Below, piece after piece: positions 8,264 to 17,519 of a DNA stretch of 64,000 nucleotides. The position numbers and the translations under genes are program-made. The stretch is taken from assembly GCF_016925675.1 (NCBI RefSeq), contig NZ_CP070506.1, positions 3,284,501-3,348,500 of the forward strand, written 5' to 3'. This stretch comes from Pseudomonas hygromyciniae (GTDB taxonomy: Bacteria > Pseudomonadota > Gammaproteobacteria > Pseudomonadales > Pseudomonadaceae). Position 1 is the first letter of the stretch. Each line of letters starts with the position of its first letter. Under the pieces are notes generated by a model. The model made no database searches, was not told the origin of the DNA, and saw only the letters and a list, made by a program, of their open reading frames with translations.

Positions 8264-9459
8264 GCCTGCGGGTCGAACAGAGCCTGAGCCAGTTGCTGCA
8301 TGAAGCATTTGTCAGCCTGCGAACCCTGGGCAAGCGCTCCATCCTGGCCTTGTTGGGGATCGTCATCGGCAGTTCATCGGTGGTCGCGCTGATCAATATC
8401 GGGCATAACGCCGCCGAAGATGCGGCGATGATTTTCAAGGACATGGGCACCGACACCCTGGTGGCGCAGTTCCCGCCCAAGGGCAACAGCACTGCGCACA
8501 TGCCCACCAGCCTAAACCTGCATGCCGTGCGCCAGGCGGTGCCGGGCATCGTCCATATCGGCGCGATTACCTCGTTCAGCGGGCCGGTCGTGTTTCATGG
8601 TCGCACCACCAACGCCGGCCTGATTGGCAGCACTCCGGGCCTGAAGGACGCCATGCGTCTGGCACTGCGCGAAGGCCGCTTCCTGTCCGAGTTCGATAAC
8701 GGCGAAACCTACGCAGTGGTCGGCGACCAGATCGCCCAGGCGTTAAGTACACCCGGCGACCCGCTGCGCCTGGGCGACCGGGTGCGGGTCAACGACTATC
8801 TGTTCCTGATCATCGGCATCCTGCAAAGCCAGCCGCGATCGATGCTGATTCCAGTGCAAACCAACGAATCACTGTTTATCCCGGCGCCTGGCATGCGCCG
8901 TATCTATTCTGCGCCGCAGATTGGCAGCGTGATCCTGCGCGCAGCTGCCGGCCAGGACATGGAGCGCATCGCCGCCGATGCCACCAACGCCTTGAGCGCG
9001 CAACTTACTGACCACACGGTAGAGATCCAGATTCCGCAGCAAATGATCGATGGCATGACCCGCCAAAGTCGCACGTTCGCCTATCTATTGCTGGCCCTGG
9101 GCGCCATCTCTCTGGTAGGCGGAGGGGTCGGCGTGATGAATGTGATGCTGATGAATGTCTCGGAGCGCCGCCGGGAAATCGGGATCCGCATGGCCCTGGG
9201 CGCTCGCCAGCGGGACATCCGCAACCTGTTCCTGCTCGAAGCCGTCACCCTCACTGCCGTCGGCGCGCTGTGTGGCGCGGTACTGGGCATGAGTGCAGCC
9301 TATCTCTACGCCTGGCTGTCGGGCTGGCAGTTTTCTCTGGCCATGTCGGCCCTGCCCCTGGGAGTGGGCAGTACGTTGCTGGTGGGGTTGTTTTTCGGCC
9401 TTTACCCGGCCGTTTCGGCGTCACGCCTGCAGCCGGTGGAGGCCCTGCGCGATGAATAA
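8260..9459 (+). CDS. MacB-type ABC transporter permease
   Basis: 399 residues from MSLRVEQSLS (ATGA overlap with the ATPase gene). An N-terminal membrane segment (SILALLGIVIGSSSVVALI) is followed by a ~220-residue periplasmic domain and three C-terminal membrane segments around LLLALGAISLVGGGVGVMNVMLM, LLEAVTLTAVGALCGAVLG and LPLGVGSTLLVGLFFGLYPA. This is the MacB/FtsX topology, and the SERRREIGIRMALGAR signature between segments 2 and 3 is characteristic. In MacB itself ATPase and permease are fused; here they are separate genes. The product should work by mechanotransmission with the adaptor and outer-membrane channel encoded downstream. Confidence 0.92.
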   Translation: MSLRVEQSLSQLLHEAFVSLRTLGKRSILALLGIVIGSSSVVALINIGHNAAEDAAMIFKDMGTDTLVAQFPPKGNSTAHMPTSLNLHAVRQAVPGIVHIGAITSFSGPVVFHGRTTNAGLIGSTPGLKDAMRLALREGRFLSEFDNGETYAVVGDQIAQALSTPGDPLRLGDRVRVNDYLFLIIGILQSQPRSMLIPVQTNESLFIPAPGMRRIYSAPQIGSVILRAAAGQDMERIAADATNALSAQLTDHTVEIQIPQQMIDGMTRQSRTFAYLLLALGAISLVGGGVGVMNVMLMNVSERRREIGIRMALGARQRDIRNLFLLEAVTLTAVGALCGAVLGMSAAYLYAWLSGWQFSLAMSALPLGVGSTLLVGLFFGLYPAVSASRLQPVEALRDE

Positions 9460-10933
9460 ACCCCTGCTGTTGCTGCTCGCCCTGGCAAGCGTGCCCTGTG
9501 TGGCCGCCGATATCGTGATCCGCCCTTCGGCGCCGACCACCACACGCAGTGGCTATGAGCGCAGTGTCTCGCTCAATGCCCAACTCACCAGCCTGACCCT
9601 GGGCGACGCGGTGTACCTGGGCCTGCGCAACAACCCGGCGATTCGCAGCGCGTACCTGCAACGGGTGGCGCAGAAATTCGACCTGCGGGTGGCCGAAGAT
9701 GCCTTCAACCCCAAGCTGGTGCTCAACAGTGCCTACCGCACCACCCAAGGCAGCGACGACCGCGCCCGTAACGCCAACCTGGCGCCCACCACCAGCTTGC
9801 TTGGCGAATACGGCACTCGGCTGAGCATGGGCTGGACCCAGCAACTGAACAACGCCAACCGCGCCGGGCGCTACCGCAGCGACGGCCTGGACCTGGCCAT
9901 CATCCAACCGCTGATGCGCGGTGCCGGTTGGGACGCCACCACCGCACCACTGCGCTTGTCGCGTCTTTCCGAACAGGCCAACCGCTTGAACCTCAAGGCC
10001 AACGTCGCGCAGACCATCAGCCAGATCATCGCCACCTACCGCGAATTGCTACGTGCCCAGGAGCAACTGAACATCGCTCAGGAAGCGCTCAAGCGTTCCA
10101 ATACCCTGCTGGAGGTCAACAAGGCCTTGATCAATGCCGGGCGCATGGCCGAATTCGAAATCGTCCAGACCGAAGCCGACATTGCCTCGCAGCAACTGGG
10201 GGTCGAGGAAGCCCAGAACCAGTTGGATATGAGTCGCCTGTCGTTGCTGCGCCTGCTGGCCCTGGACCTGGCCACACCGATCCGTGCCACTGAAGCCCTC
10301 GAAGCATCGCCCATGGACATCGACAAACGCGAAGCCTTCAACCTGGCGCAGAGCCAGCAGCCCGAATACCTATCGGCCCTGCTGGGCAGCCAACAGGCCG
10401 ACCTCAATCTGGTGCTGGCCAAGGATTCCGGGCGCTGGCAAGTGGACCTGGTGGGCGGCGCCAATCAGATCCGCGCCAACACCGATAACGATGCGGGCAG
10501 TACCAGCAATCGGCGCTGGGACAGTTATGCCGGTGTCCAGGTGCGCATTCCCATCGGTGATATCAGCACCCGGCAGGCCGAAGTCCGCGCGCGGGTCGAT
10601 GTGGAGAACCAGGCCATCTTGATCACCGACGCACGCCAGGAGCTGGAGCGCAGCGTCAATAACGTGGTGCGCGACCTCGGCACCCGCTGGCGCCAGTATG
10701 AAATTGCCCAGCGCGCCGTGGAACTGTCGCGGCGCAAGATCGAGATCGAGCGGGACAAACTTGGCGCCGGGCGCTCCACCAACTTCCAGGTGTTGAGTTT
10801 CGAAGCAGACCTGCGCAGTGCCGAAAACTCGCGCCTCAATGCCCTGATTGCTTATTTGAATGCCCAGACCCAGCTCGACCTGACGCTGGGCATGACCTTG
10901 GAAAGTTGGGAAATCGCCCTCAATGACTACTAA
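9452..10933 (+). CDS. TolC-family outer-membrane efflux protein
   Basis: 493 residues from MNKPLLLLLALASVPCVAADIV, which carries a clear Sec signal peptide with likely cleavage after CVAA; longer upstream open frame overlaps the permease and is not used. The body contains the duplicated helical-hairpin pattern of outer-membrane efflux proteins (LGDAVYLGLRNNPAIRSA and a second repeat around ISTRQAEVRARVDVENQAI). The start codon lies inside the permease stop region (eight-base overlap) and the stop overlaps the adaptor gene, so the four genes form one transcript. It forms the outer-membrane exit duct of the pump. Confidence 0.9.
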   Translation: MNKPLLLLLALASVPCVAADIVIRPSAPTTTRSGYERSVSLNAQLTSLTLGDAVYLGLRNNPAIRSAYLQRVAQKFDLRVAEDAFNPKLVLNSAYRTTQGSDDRARNANLAPTTSLLGEYGTRLSMGWTQQLNNANRAGRYRSDGLDLAIIQPLMRGAGWDATTAPLRLSRLSEQANRLNLKANVAQTISQIIATYRELLRAQEQLNIAQEALKRSNTLLEVNKALINAGRMAEFEIVQTEADIASQQLGVEEAQNQLDMSRLSLLRLLALDLATPIRATEALEASPMDIDKREAFNLAQSQQPEYLSALLGSQQADLNLVLAKDSGRWQVDLVGGANQIRANTDNDAGSTSNRRWDSYAGVQVRIPIGDISTRQAEVRARVDVENQAILITDARQELERSVNNVVRDLGTRWRQYEIAQRAVELSRRKIEIERDKLGAGRSTNFQVLSFEADLRSAENSRLNALIAYLNAQTQLDLTLGMTLESWEIALNDY

Positions 10934-12191
10934 AAAAGCCCTACTGGGCGCAGGACTGCTGATACTGCTGGGCGCTGGCGGATTTGCGCTGCTCAGCCGC
11001 CCAACACCTGCCGCCGACCAGGCCGGCACCGCCGAGCAATGGCTGGAGGTAAAAAATGACGCCCTGGTACACCAGATCGGCCTGGTCGGCAGGATCGAAC
11101 CCGACACCACCATTACCCTCACCGCCCCCTTCGACGGCAACGTGCAAGCCAACCTGGTGGAACAGGGCCAGCGGGTCGAAGCCGGCCAGGTCCTGTTGCG
11201 CATGGACCCCGCCACCCTTGAAGTGCAACTGCGCGAAGCGCTCTCCACACAACTCAAGGCCCGGCGTACCGTGCAGGAAATGCAGGACTGGGACGCCAGC
11301 CCAACCGTCAGCCGCGCCCGTCGCAGCCTGCGCACCTCGCAAATGAGCGCCGACAACACCCAGCGCAAACTGCTTGAAAGCGAGAACCTGTTCAAGCGCG
11401 GCATCATCCCGCGCAACGAATTGGACGACCTCAAGCAACAGGCTCAGCAGCAACAGTTGGATCTGGCTGCCGCGCGCAGTGAACTGCAACAAGCCCTGGA
11501 CCAGGGCAAGGGTGAGTACCGACAGATTGCGGATATGGAGTTGACCAACGCCACGGTCAAGTACGAGGCCCTGCGCAAGCTGCTCGAAGGCCAGGAGGTC
11601 AAGGCCCCGTTTTCCGGGATTGTCGTGCCCCCACCGGGCAGCAACACCCCGCAGGGCGGCGCAAGCAGCAACGCACCGGTGCAGGCGGGAAGCAAGGTCG
11701 GCCAGGGCCAGGTGCTGTTCGGGCTGGCCAATATCGAACGCCTGAAAATCGTGGCCAAAGTCTCTGAACTGGATATCAACCAACTGCATCAGGGCCAGCC
11801 GGTGGAAGTCATGGGCGACGGTTTTGATGGCGAGCGCCTGAGCGGCTCCGTCAGCGTGGTCAGCGGCCTGGCAATCACCAATGACAGCCAGGGCAGCGCG
11901 CAATTCCCGGTGACCCTGGCCATTCCAAAATTGACCGAGAAACAGCTGCAACGGGTCCGCCTGGGCATGAGCGCGCGCCTGACCATCGTGACCTATAACA
12001 ATGAGCAGGCGATTGTCGTCCCGGCCCAGGCGATCAGGCAGGATGCCGATGCCATGAGCGTGGAATACCGGGCGGCGATGGACAAGCCGGTGGAACGGGT
12101 AAGGGTCACCACCGGCCAGTCCACCGCGCAGGGCGTGGAAGTGTTCGGACTCAAGCCCGGTTTCGTAAAAATGGATGCGACCCCAAATTAA
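10923..12191 (+). CDS. Periplasmic adaptor (HlyD/MacA-type membrane-fusion protein)
   Basis: 422 residues. An N-terminal membrane anchor (KKALLGAGLLILLGAGGFALL) precedes a lipoyl half-motif (ITLTAPFDGNVQANLVEQGQ), a long helical hairpin with Q/L-rich coiled coil (residues ~95-210), the second lipoyl half (VKAPFSGIVV) and beta-barrel domains ending in an IVVPAQAI segment. This is the classical adaptor layout, bridging MacB-like permease and TolC-like channel. The order ATPase-permease-TolC-adaptor is unusual, since macA normally precedes macB. No biosynthetic gene is adjacent, so export of a drug, peptide or lipid-like product cannot be distinguished. Confidence 0.9.
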   Translation: MTTKKALLGAGLLILLGAGGFALLSRPTPAADQAGTAEQWLEVKNDALVHQIGLVGRIEPDTTITLTAPFDGNVQANLVEQGQRVEAGQVLLRMDPATLEVQLREALSTQLKARRTVQEMQDWDASPTVSRARRSLRTSQMSADNTQRKLLESENLFKRGIIPRNELDDLKQQAQQQQLDLAAARSELQQALDQGKGEYRQIADMELTNATVKYEALRKLLEGQEVKAPFSGIVVPPPGSNTPQGGASSNAPVQAGSKVGQGQVLFGLANIERLKIVAKVSELDINQLHQGQPVEVMGDGFDGERLSGSVSVVSGLAITNDSQGSAQFPVTLAIPKLTEKQLQRVRLGMSARLTIVTYNNEQAIVVPAQAIRQDADAMSVEYRAAMDKPVERVRVTTGQSTAQGVEVFGLKPGFVKMDATPN

Positions 12192-12212
12192 ACACAGAGC
12201 CAGCTCCCACAT

Positions 12213-13634
12213 TTAGAGTTGCGTTAACGTTGATGCCAACGCCTTAGCTTGCAGCGCCACATCCGTCACCGCCGTGCTTTCCCACCACATGCCGCGCAGC
12301 GGTGGGCCCATGGCGAACAGTCGCTCACTGGCCACGCCCTGTGCGTCCAGCACCGCACCCGATGCATCCGCCGCAATCCCCAGCGCCAGCGGCCCGGGCT
12401 GGATCAAGCCTCGCGCCAACAGTTGCTGGGGCAACGGGCGGGCCACGCGGCGCCAGTCGTATTCGATCCCGCTAGAGTTGATCAACGCCGCCCCACTGAC
12501 CTGGGTGGTGTGCTGTTCACCCCGACGGCGCAGGCGCAGAGTCACTTCGCCGTTCACTGTCGGTTCCACGCCCTGGAACGATGCTGCCTGGATACGCAAG
12601 CGCCCTTCCCCATGCAGCCGCGCCACCAACTCGGCGCTCAGCGGCGGCGAGCGATGGTGATGGCTCTCCCACCAGGGCCGAACATGGCGCACGAACTGGC
12701 GTTTCTGGCGTTCGCTGGCCTGGCTCCACAAACGGCCGATATGGCAGCGCACAGTATCCAGTGGTGCTTGCCAGTCGATACCCAGTGCCAGGGCGCTCTG
12801 GCATTGGCGGCGCACTGCACGCATTAACTGCAGCGGGCTGCGCAGGCTGTGATCTTCAGCGAGAAAGTCCGCCCAGGCCGGTGGTTGCCGACGCACATGA
12901 GGCAACAGGCCATGGCGCGAAAAAATCTCGATCGGCCCACGATGACCGGCCTGCTCCAGGGACACCACCGCATCGACCATGGTCAAGCCGGAGCCGATGA
13001 TCAGCACCGTGGATTGTGGGTCCAGTTGCGTCATGGCGTGCACATCCCACGGGTCGACCGCCGCCGCATTCAAACCGCTGGATTGGGTTTGTGGTGTGCG
13101 CGCCGCCGGGAACATGCCGGTGGCCAATACCGCCTGGGCACCCTGCAACTGTTGGCCGTCATCCAGGGTCAGGTGTACACCGCTCGGGGCCACCTGCAGG
13201 TCGATCACTTCGGCGCGAACATGTTCCAGCGTCGACGTCGACCGCGCCCGGGCCTGCGCCAGGCGCTGTTGCGCGTACAGGCCAAAGATCCCTCGGGGTG
13301 GGAACAGCTCGCTGACAGGCACATGTTGCTGGTCCGATTCCGGCCAACCGCCAGCAGCGATGTAGTCGGTCAACCAGTGGGTCAAGTCATCGGGGTTGTC
13401 CGGGTCCACACTCATGCGCGCGGCATTGCCATTAAGGGTGTGCCCCAGCTCCACCGCGCTATAGGCTTCGCCCCGCCCCAGCTCCGCGCGCGGCTCAATC
13501 ACCAGGATCTGCCGTGTGCCAGGCAAGCGCAGCAACTGCACAGCCAGCATGGTGCCGCTCAGGCCCCCGCCGATGATCAGCACATCGGCGTTGCGGATGG
13601 CCTTTGTCGCCTGTCCGCGTTCGGTTTCACTCAT
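12213..13634 (-). CDS. FAD/NAD(P)-binding protein (YdhS-like, NAD_binding_9 family)
   Basis: 473 residues. The N-terminal dinucleotide-binding motif VLIIGGGLSGTMLAVQLL is followed by a second Rossmann motif at TVLIIGSGLTMVDAVVSLEQAG, and the conserved VLATG segment lies between them. The family (hydroxyacylglutathione/monooxygenase-like FAD proteins sometimes called YdhS) is widespread in proteobacteria without an assigned substrate. It is convergent with the efflux operon (21 bases apart) and has no obvious partner. Cytosolic, no signal peptide. Confidence 0.75.
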   Translation of the reverse strand: MSETERGQATKAIRNADVLIIGGGLSGTMLAVQLLRLPGTRQILVIEPRAELGRGEAYSAVELGHTLNGNAARMSVDPDNPDDLTHWLTDYIAAGGWPESDQQHVPVSELFPPRGIFGLYAQQRLAQARARSTSTLEHVRAEVIDLQVAPSGVHLTLDDGQQLQGAQAVLATGMFPAARTPQTQSSGLNAAAVDPWDVHAMTQLDPQSTVLIIGSGLTMVDAVVSLEQAGHRGPIEIFSRHGLLPHVRRQPPAWADFLAEDHSLRSPLQLMRAVRRQCQSALALGIDWQAPLDTVRCHIGRLWSQASERQKRQFVRHVRPWWESHHHRSPPLSAELVARLHGEGRLRIQAASFQGVEPTVNGEVTLRLRRRGEQHTTQVSGAALINSSGIEYDWRRVARPLPQQLLARGLIQPGPLALGIAADASGAVLDAQGVASERLFAMGPPLRGMWWESTAVTDVALQAKALASTLTQL

Positions 13635-14037
13635 GAAAATACGCCCTTATTGGTTGCCCGAATAATGCTCATGCCCATCGCCTGCGCCGGCGTCAAGCCG
13701 CGTTCTGCGCGATGTGGATGCGCTATTTATAAAGCCAGGCGCGCTCCGTTGCACGAGTTACGCCAAGATTGAACCCCCCATGGGTCCTCACTTTGCGACA
13801 GACCAATAGGCATGCCACACACGGTTAATCAGCAAACTGTTTATTGACTGTTGGCTGGCCAACATTAGTGCGTGCAACCGCAGATTTACAGTGAACCGCT
13901 GCAAATCAAGGCTCAAACACCCTGCACTTTCTCGATTGCGATGAAACTGTTAGCGCCATTAGTGGGTTTTTCCATACACCGGGAACGCACAACATAAGTC
14001 GCAACGCGCCTTTGCCTGCTTATTTCCGGAGTTCTTC
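13635..14037. other. 403-base intergenic region with one inverted repeat
   Basis: No gene, RNA or REP element is evident. TGTTGGC-TG-GCCAACA at 13849-13864 is a perfect 7-2-7 inverted repeat about 175 bases upstream of the royal-jelly-family gene, overlapping a possible -35 (TTGACT, 13844-13849). It may be an operator; there is no other support. Confidence 0.3.
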
Positions 14038-15201
14038 ATGCACCTCAAGCATCCCTTTATCTGGTCGATCCTTGCCTTGACGATTGCCAGCAACAGCCAT
14101 GCCGCCCAGAGCCAGCCGCTGCCCAGTGAGCAAACCGTTGGCGCGATCGAGCAGGTGTTCGCCTTCCACGACGCCATGCCCACCGGCGTCAGCGTTACCG
14201 AAAACGGGCGGATTTTTGTCAACTTTCCACGCTGGGGCGATGCCGTGCCGTTTACCGTCGCTGAACTGCGCGACGGCAAGGTTGTGCCCTACCCTGACAT
14301 GGCGATGAACCAGGCCGATCCGAAGGACCCGGCCAAGGGTTTTATCAGCGTGCAAAGTGTGGTCGCCGATGGTCGCGGGCGTATCTGGATATTGGATACC
14401 GCCGCCCCCGGCTTCGCATCTCCAACGCCGGGCGGTGCCAAGCTGATGGCCGTGGATCTGGCCACCAATAAGGTGGTCAAGACCCTGGTATTCCCGAAAA
14501 ACGTGATGCTGCCCAGCACCTACGTCAACGATATGCGCTTTGACTTTCGGGTGGGCGATGAGGGGGTGATCTACATCACCGACTCCTCCCTCAGCGGCCC
14601 CGGGGCGATCATTGTCATGGACATTGCCAGCGGTACCGCCATACGCCGACTCAGTGGCGCCACGTCGACCTCGGTAGACCCAAGCTTCGTGCCCAAGGTC
14701 GAAGGCCAGGTCTTGCAGGTGCGCAACGCCGACGGCAGCACCCGGCCGTTTGCGGTTGCGTCCGATGGCATCGCCCTGTCGGCAGACGGCCAGACGTTGT
14801 ACTTCTGCCCGCTGTCCAGCCGCCATCTGTACTCGGTACCGACCGCGCTGCTGCGTGATCCCTCGGTCAGCGAAGCGCGGCTCGATATGGCGGTCAAGGA
14901 CCTTGGGGAAAAAGGCGCCTCCGATGGCCTCGAAGCCGACGCCGCCGGCGCCCTGTACGCCGGCGACTACGAACACAACAGCGTGCGCAAACGCCTGGCA
15001 GATGGGCAGTGGCAAACCATCGTCCACGACCCACGCGTGCTTTGGCCTGACACCCTGTCTATCGGACCGGATGGCTACCTGTACTTCATGGCCAACCAAC
15101 TGCATCGCCAGGGCATCTTTCACGCAGGCAAGGATCTGCGCCAGAAACCCTACAGCCTGCTGCGGGTGAAGATTGATGCCGCGCCGGCGCCCACACGCTA
15201 G
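14038..15201 (+). CDS. Major royal jelly protein / yellow-family secreted beta-propeller
   Basis: 387 residues starting with a Sec signal peptide (MHLKHPFIWSILALTIASNSHAAQS, cleavage after SHA). GGAG lies seven to ten bases upstream of the ATG. The segments GVSVTENGRIFVNFPRWGD, GRIWILDTAAPG, YVNDMRFDF and the DGIALSADGQTLYFCPLSS motif are those of the MRJP/yellow family, six-bladed propellers known from insects and scattered bacteria. Bacterial members are periplasmic or extracellular with no established reaction; some relatives act as lactonases. It is followed 54 bases later by an OpuAC-like gene in the same direction. Confidence 0.85.
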   Translation: MHLKHPFIWSILALTIASNSHAAQSQPLPSEQTVGAIEQVFAFHDAMPTGVSVTENGRIFVNFPRWGDAVPFTVAELRDGKVVPYPDMAMNQADPKDPAKGFISVQSVVADGRGRIWILDTAAPGFASPTPGGAKLMAVDLATNKVVKTLVFPKNVMLPSTYVNDMRFDFRVGDEGVIYITDSSLSGPGAIIVMDIASGTAIRRLSGATSTSVDPSFVPKVEGQVLQVRNADGSTRPFAVASDGIALSADGQTLYFCPLSSRHLYSVPTALLRDPSVSEARLDMAVKDLGEKGASDGLEADAAGALYAGDYEHNSVRKRLADGQWQTIVHDPRVLWPDTLSIGPDGYLYFMANQLHRQGIFHAGKDLRQKPYSLLRVKIDAAPAPTR

Positions 15202-15255
15202 GCCGCAGTTCTGTTCATGCGTCCCACGCCGCTCAATCACCGTGAAGGAACAACC

Positions 15256-16149
15256 ATGGGTAAAACCACACCAAGGCGTCCGGGTAAAAAACTGCCTGTG
15301 ACCCATCAAGACTTCGCCCGGGCCAACATCGCCAACGGCTCACGGCTGGTACGGCTGGGTGTCACCGACCTGTCGTTCCACCGCGCCACCGCTGCGGTAG
15401 TCGCCCAGGTCATGCAACACATGGGCCTGACCGTGGAGCGCCAATATGCCCTGCACGAGGACAACTTCAGGCGACTGCGCGAAGGCACGATCGACATGAT
15501 TGCCTCGGCCTGGATTCCGTTCAGCCACGGGATCTACAAGCAGACGATCGACGCGGTGACGCCCACCCGTGAGCTGGGTCTGCATTACCAGCCCTATGCA
15601 TTGTGGGGTGTGCCTGACTACGTGAACGAGCATGAGGTGGCCTCCATCGAGGACCTGCTCAAACCCGCCGTGCGCGCCCGGATGAACCCGCTGATCCAGG
15701 GCATTGGGCCGGGGGCCGGGATTACTCGGTTTTCGCTGAAGATCATGGACGAGTACGGCTTGACCCGCGCCGGGTACCAGTTCCGCACGGGCACCCAGGA
15801 TGACTGCATTGAGGCCTTTGAAGCCCTGTATGGCCAGCAGCAATGGGGCATCGTCCCGCTATGGCATCCACAGTTCCTGCATCACCGCTATCGCATCCGC
15901 GACCTCAACGACCCCAAGGGTTTGCTCGGCAGCATCGACCGCGCCGTGCTGCTGGCTCGCGAGGATCGCCTGGCGCTGCTGACCACCGCCGAGATCCAGG
16001 TGCTGGACAACATTCGCCTGTCGAACGCCATCGTTGCCGAGCTCGACGATGCCTTCAATCGCGGCGAACAGTCGGCTGACGAAGCCGCGAGCGACTGGCT
16101 GGCAAGGCACCCTCAAACCTTGCGTGACTGGTTGGCGCCACTGGCCTGA
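15256..16149 (+). CDS. Glycine-betaine/proline-type (OpuAC) substrate-binding domain protein lacking a signal peptide
   Basis: 297 residues from MGKTTPRRPG, preceded by GAAGGA at good spacing; an in-frame start at 15217 would add 13 residues that also do not form a signal peptide. The fold is that of OpuAC-type binding proteins: LVRLGVTDLSFHRATAAVVAQVM, then EGTIDMIASAWIPFSHG and the aromatic-rich HYQPYALWGVPDYV. These proteins are normally exported and paired with permease and ATPase genes, neither of which is here. It may be a cytoplasmic sensor-like or enzyme-associated variant; the true role is unknown. Confidence 0.65.
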   Translation: MGKTTPRRPGKKLPVTHQDFARANIANGSRLVRLGVTDLSFHRATAAVVAQVMQHMGLTVERQYALHEDNFRRLREGTIDMIASAWIPFSHGIYKQTIDAVTPTRELGLHYQPYALWGVPDYVNEHEVASIEDLLKPAVRARMNPLIQGIGPGAGITRFSLKIMDEYGLTRAGYQFRTGTQDDCIEAFEALYGQQQWGIVPLWHPQFLHHRYRIRDLNDPKGLLGSIDRAVLLAREDRLALLTTAEIQVLDNIRLSNAIVAELDDAFNRGEQSADEAASDWLARHPQTLRDWLAPLA

Positions 16150-16275
16150 ACAGGCGTGTCTTTAAACGTATTTGACGAATGCTGAAATCGCCACGGGCTG
16201 GCTACAAGCCTTTGTCCATGGAGATAACTTGGCATTGCAGGCTTTCTGCAATGATCCACCAATGAGGAAACCACC

Positions 16276-16587
16276 ATGCTTTATCTAGTGTTCAGCGGCA
16301 CCATCAAAGCAGGCAAACAGGCCGAATTCTTTCGAGATGTCGCCGCCGTTTCGCAAAAACTTACACGCCAGCATGACAAGGCTGTGGTTTATCAGTGGCA
16401 CCAGGACGAAGAGAACCCCAACAGGTTTTTCCTCAATGAGCAGTGGGAAAGCGTCGAAGATCTGCACGCGCATTTTGAAACCCTCTACAAGGCTTTCGGC
16501 CCGGCCAAACCTACTGAGCGCCTACCGGCGAAGATCCTCGCCTACCTGGATGAGGCGCAGGTGAACTTCTACAAGGCTATTGCCTAA
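16276..16587 (+). CDS. Antibiotic-biosynthesis-monooxygenase (ABM) domain protein
   Basis: 103 residues, one ABM ferredoxin-like domain (LYLVFSGTIKAGKQAEFF, then VVYQWHQDEENPNRFFLNEQWES and LHAHFETLYKAFG). The GG(A)-rich leader AATGAGGAAACCACC gives a clear ribosome binding site. Small single-domain members such as YgiN act as cofactor-independent quinol monooxygenases; others are structural homologues with no known activity. It lies 105 bases upstream of nfsB-like gene and the two may share a redox-stress role, but that is inference from proximity. Confidence 0.7.
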   Translation: MLYLVFSGTIKAGKQAEFFRDVAAVSQKLTRQHDKAVVYQWHQDEENPNRFFLNEQWESVEDLHAHFETLYKAFGPAKPTERLPAKILAYLDEAQVNFYKAIA

Positions 16588-16692
16588 ACGCAGCCCCCGT
16601 CCATCCCCGCGCCAAAGGGCTGGACGGGACATCCGCGCCGAGCAACTGCGGCAACGTTCCAAAGGCTTCAACTCACCAAGAACGGGGACTCA

Positions 16693-17349
16693 ATGATGGA
16701 CATGGTCACACTTTCCAAACGCCGTTACACCGCCAAACTCTTCGATGCTTCACGCAAGATTCCCAAAACCACCCTGGAGCCGTTGCTGGAACAACTGCGC
16801 AACAGCCCCTCGTCGGTCAACTCGCAACCCTGGCACTTTGTGGTCGCTGAAAGTGAGCATGCCAAAGCACGCATTGCCAAAAGTGCGGAAGGTGCCTTTG
16901 GCTTCAACCAGGCAAAAATCCTCGACGCCTCCCATGTGCTGGTGCTGTGTACCCGAACCCAGATGACCGAGGAGTACCTGCAGGCCCTGCTCAGCCAAGA
17001 GGCCAGCGATGGACGCTTTCACGACGAGCAAGCCAAGGCAGGCCAGGACAGAGGGCGGCACAATTTTGTCAACTTGCATCGCTATGACCTCAAGGACGTC
17101 CAGCACTGGATGGAGAAACAAACTTATCTGGCCCTGGGCACCCTGTTGCTGGGGGCTGCAGCGCTGGACCTTGATGCAACGCCCATGGAAGGTTTCGACA
17201 GCAAGGTGTTGGATATCGAACTGGGTTTGCGTGAACGCGGGTTTACCAGTTCAGTCGTGGTGAGCCTGGGATATCGCAGCACCGAAGACTTCAACGCGCG
17301 CCTGGCAAAATCCCGGTTGCCTGCCCAGGTTCTGTTCGACTTTATCTGA
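16693..17349 (+). CDS. nfsB: Oxygen-insensitive NAD(P)H nitroreductase, NfsB type
   Basis: 218 residues. Alignment from memory with E. coli NfsB is nearly collinear: RRYTAKLFDASRKIP, SPSSVNSQPWHFVVAESE, AKILDASHVLVLCTRTQM, a GRFHDEQAKAGQDRGR stretch, MEKQTYLALGTLLLGAAALDLDATPMEGFD and the terminal KSRLPAQV. These carry the FMN contacts (R-R near the N-terminus, S-S-x-N-S-Q-P-W) of the family. It reduces nitroaromatics and quinones by two electrons using NAD(P)H, as a cytosolic FMN dimer. MMDM offers two adjacent starts; the first is used. Confidence 0.88.
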   Translation: MMDMVTLSKRRYTAKLFDASRKIPKTTLEPLLEQLRNSPSSVNSQPWHFVVAESEHAKARIAKSAEGAFGFNQAKILDASHVLVLCTRTQMTEEYLQALLSQEASDGRFHDEQAKAGQDRGRHNFVNLHRYDLKDVQHWMEKQTYLALGTLLLGAAALDLDATPMEGFDSKVLDIELGLRERGFTSSVVVSLGYRSTEDFNARLAKSRLPAQVLFDFI

Positions 17350-17399
17350 TCGCGGCGGCAACTAGCCGGCCAAGCGCATAAATCCTGGCAGAGAGGGCA

Positions 17400-17493
17400 G
17401 TTGTGGCGAGCGGGCTCGCCACAGGGAGGTCGTGAGTGTCTGAAAGTTGTGTAGATACCGATGGCTATCGCTGGCAAGCCCGCTCCTACAGGG
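17400..17493. repeat. Pair of REP elements plus dispersed 27-base repeat
   Basis: TGTGGCGAGCGGGCTCGCCACA (17402-17423, described by its ends TGTGGCGAG / CTCGCCACA) is a REP palindrome, and GCTATCGCTGGCAAGCCCGC followed by TCCTACAGGG is a second. The 27 bases from 17435 to 17461 between them recur exactly at 30787-30813, also next to a REP element, so they belong to the dispersed repeat family. Confidence 0.7.
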
Positions 17494-17519
17494 GATAGGC
17501 TACGACTTTATTGTCATTA

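Noticed and set aside
14020-15309. A 429-codon minus-strand open frame across the royal-jelly-family gene
   Set aside because: Low-complexity His/Gly/Gln-rich translation without motifs; the plus-strand gene has a signal peptide, RBS and family motifs.
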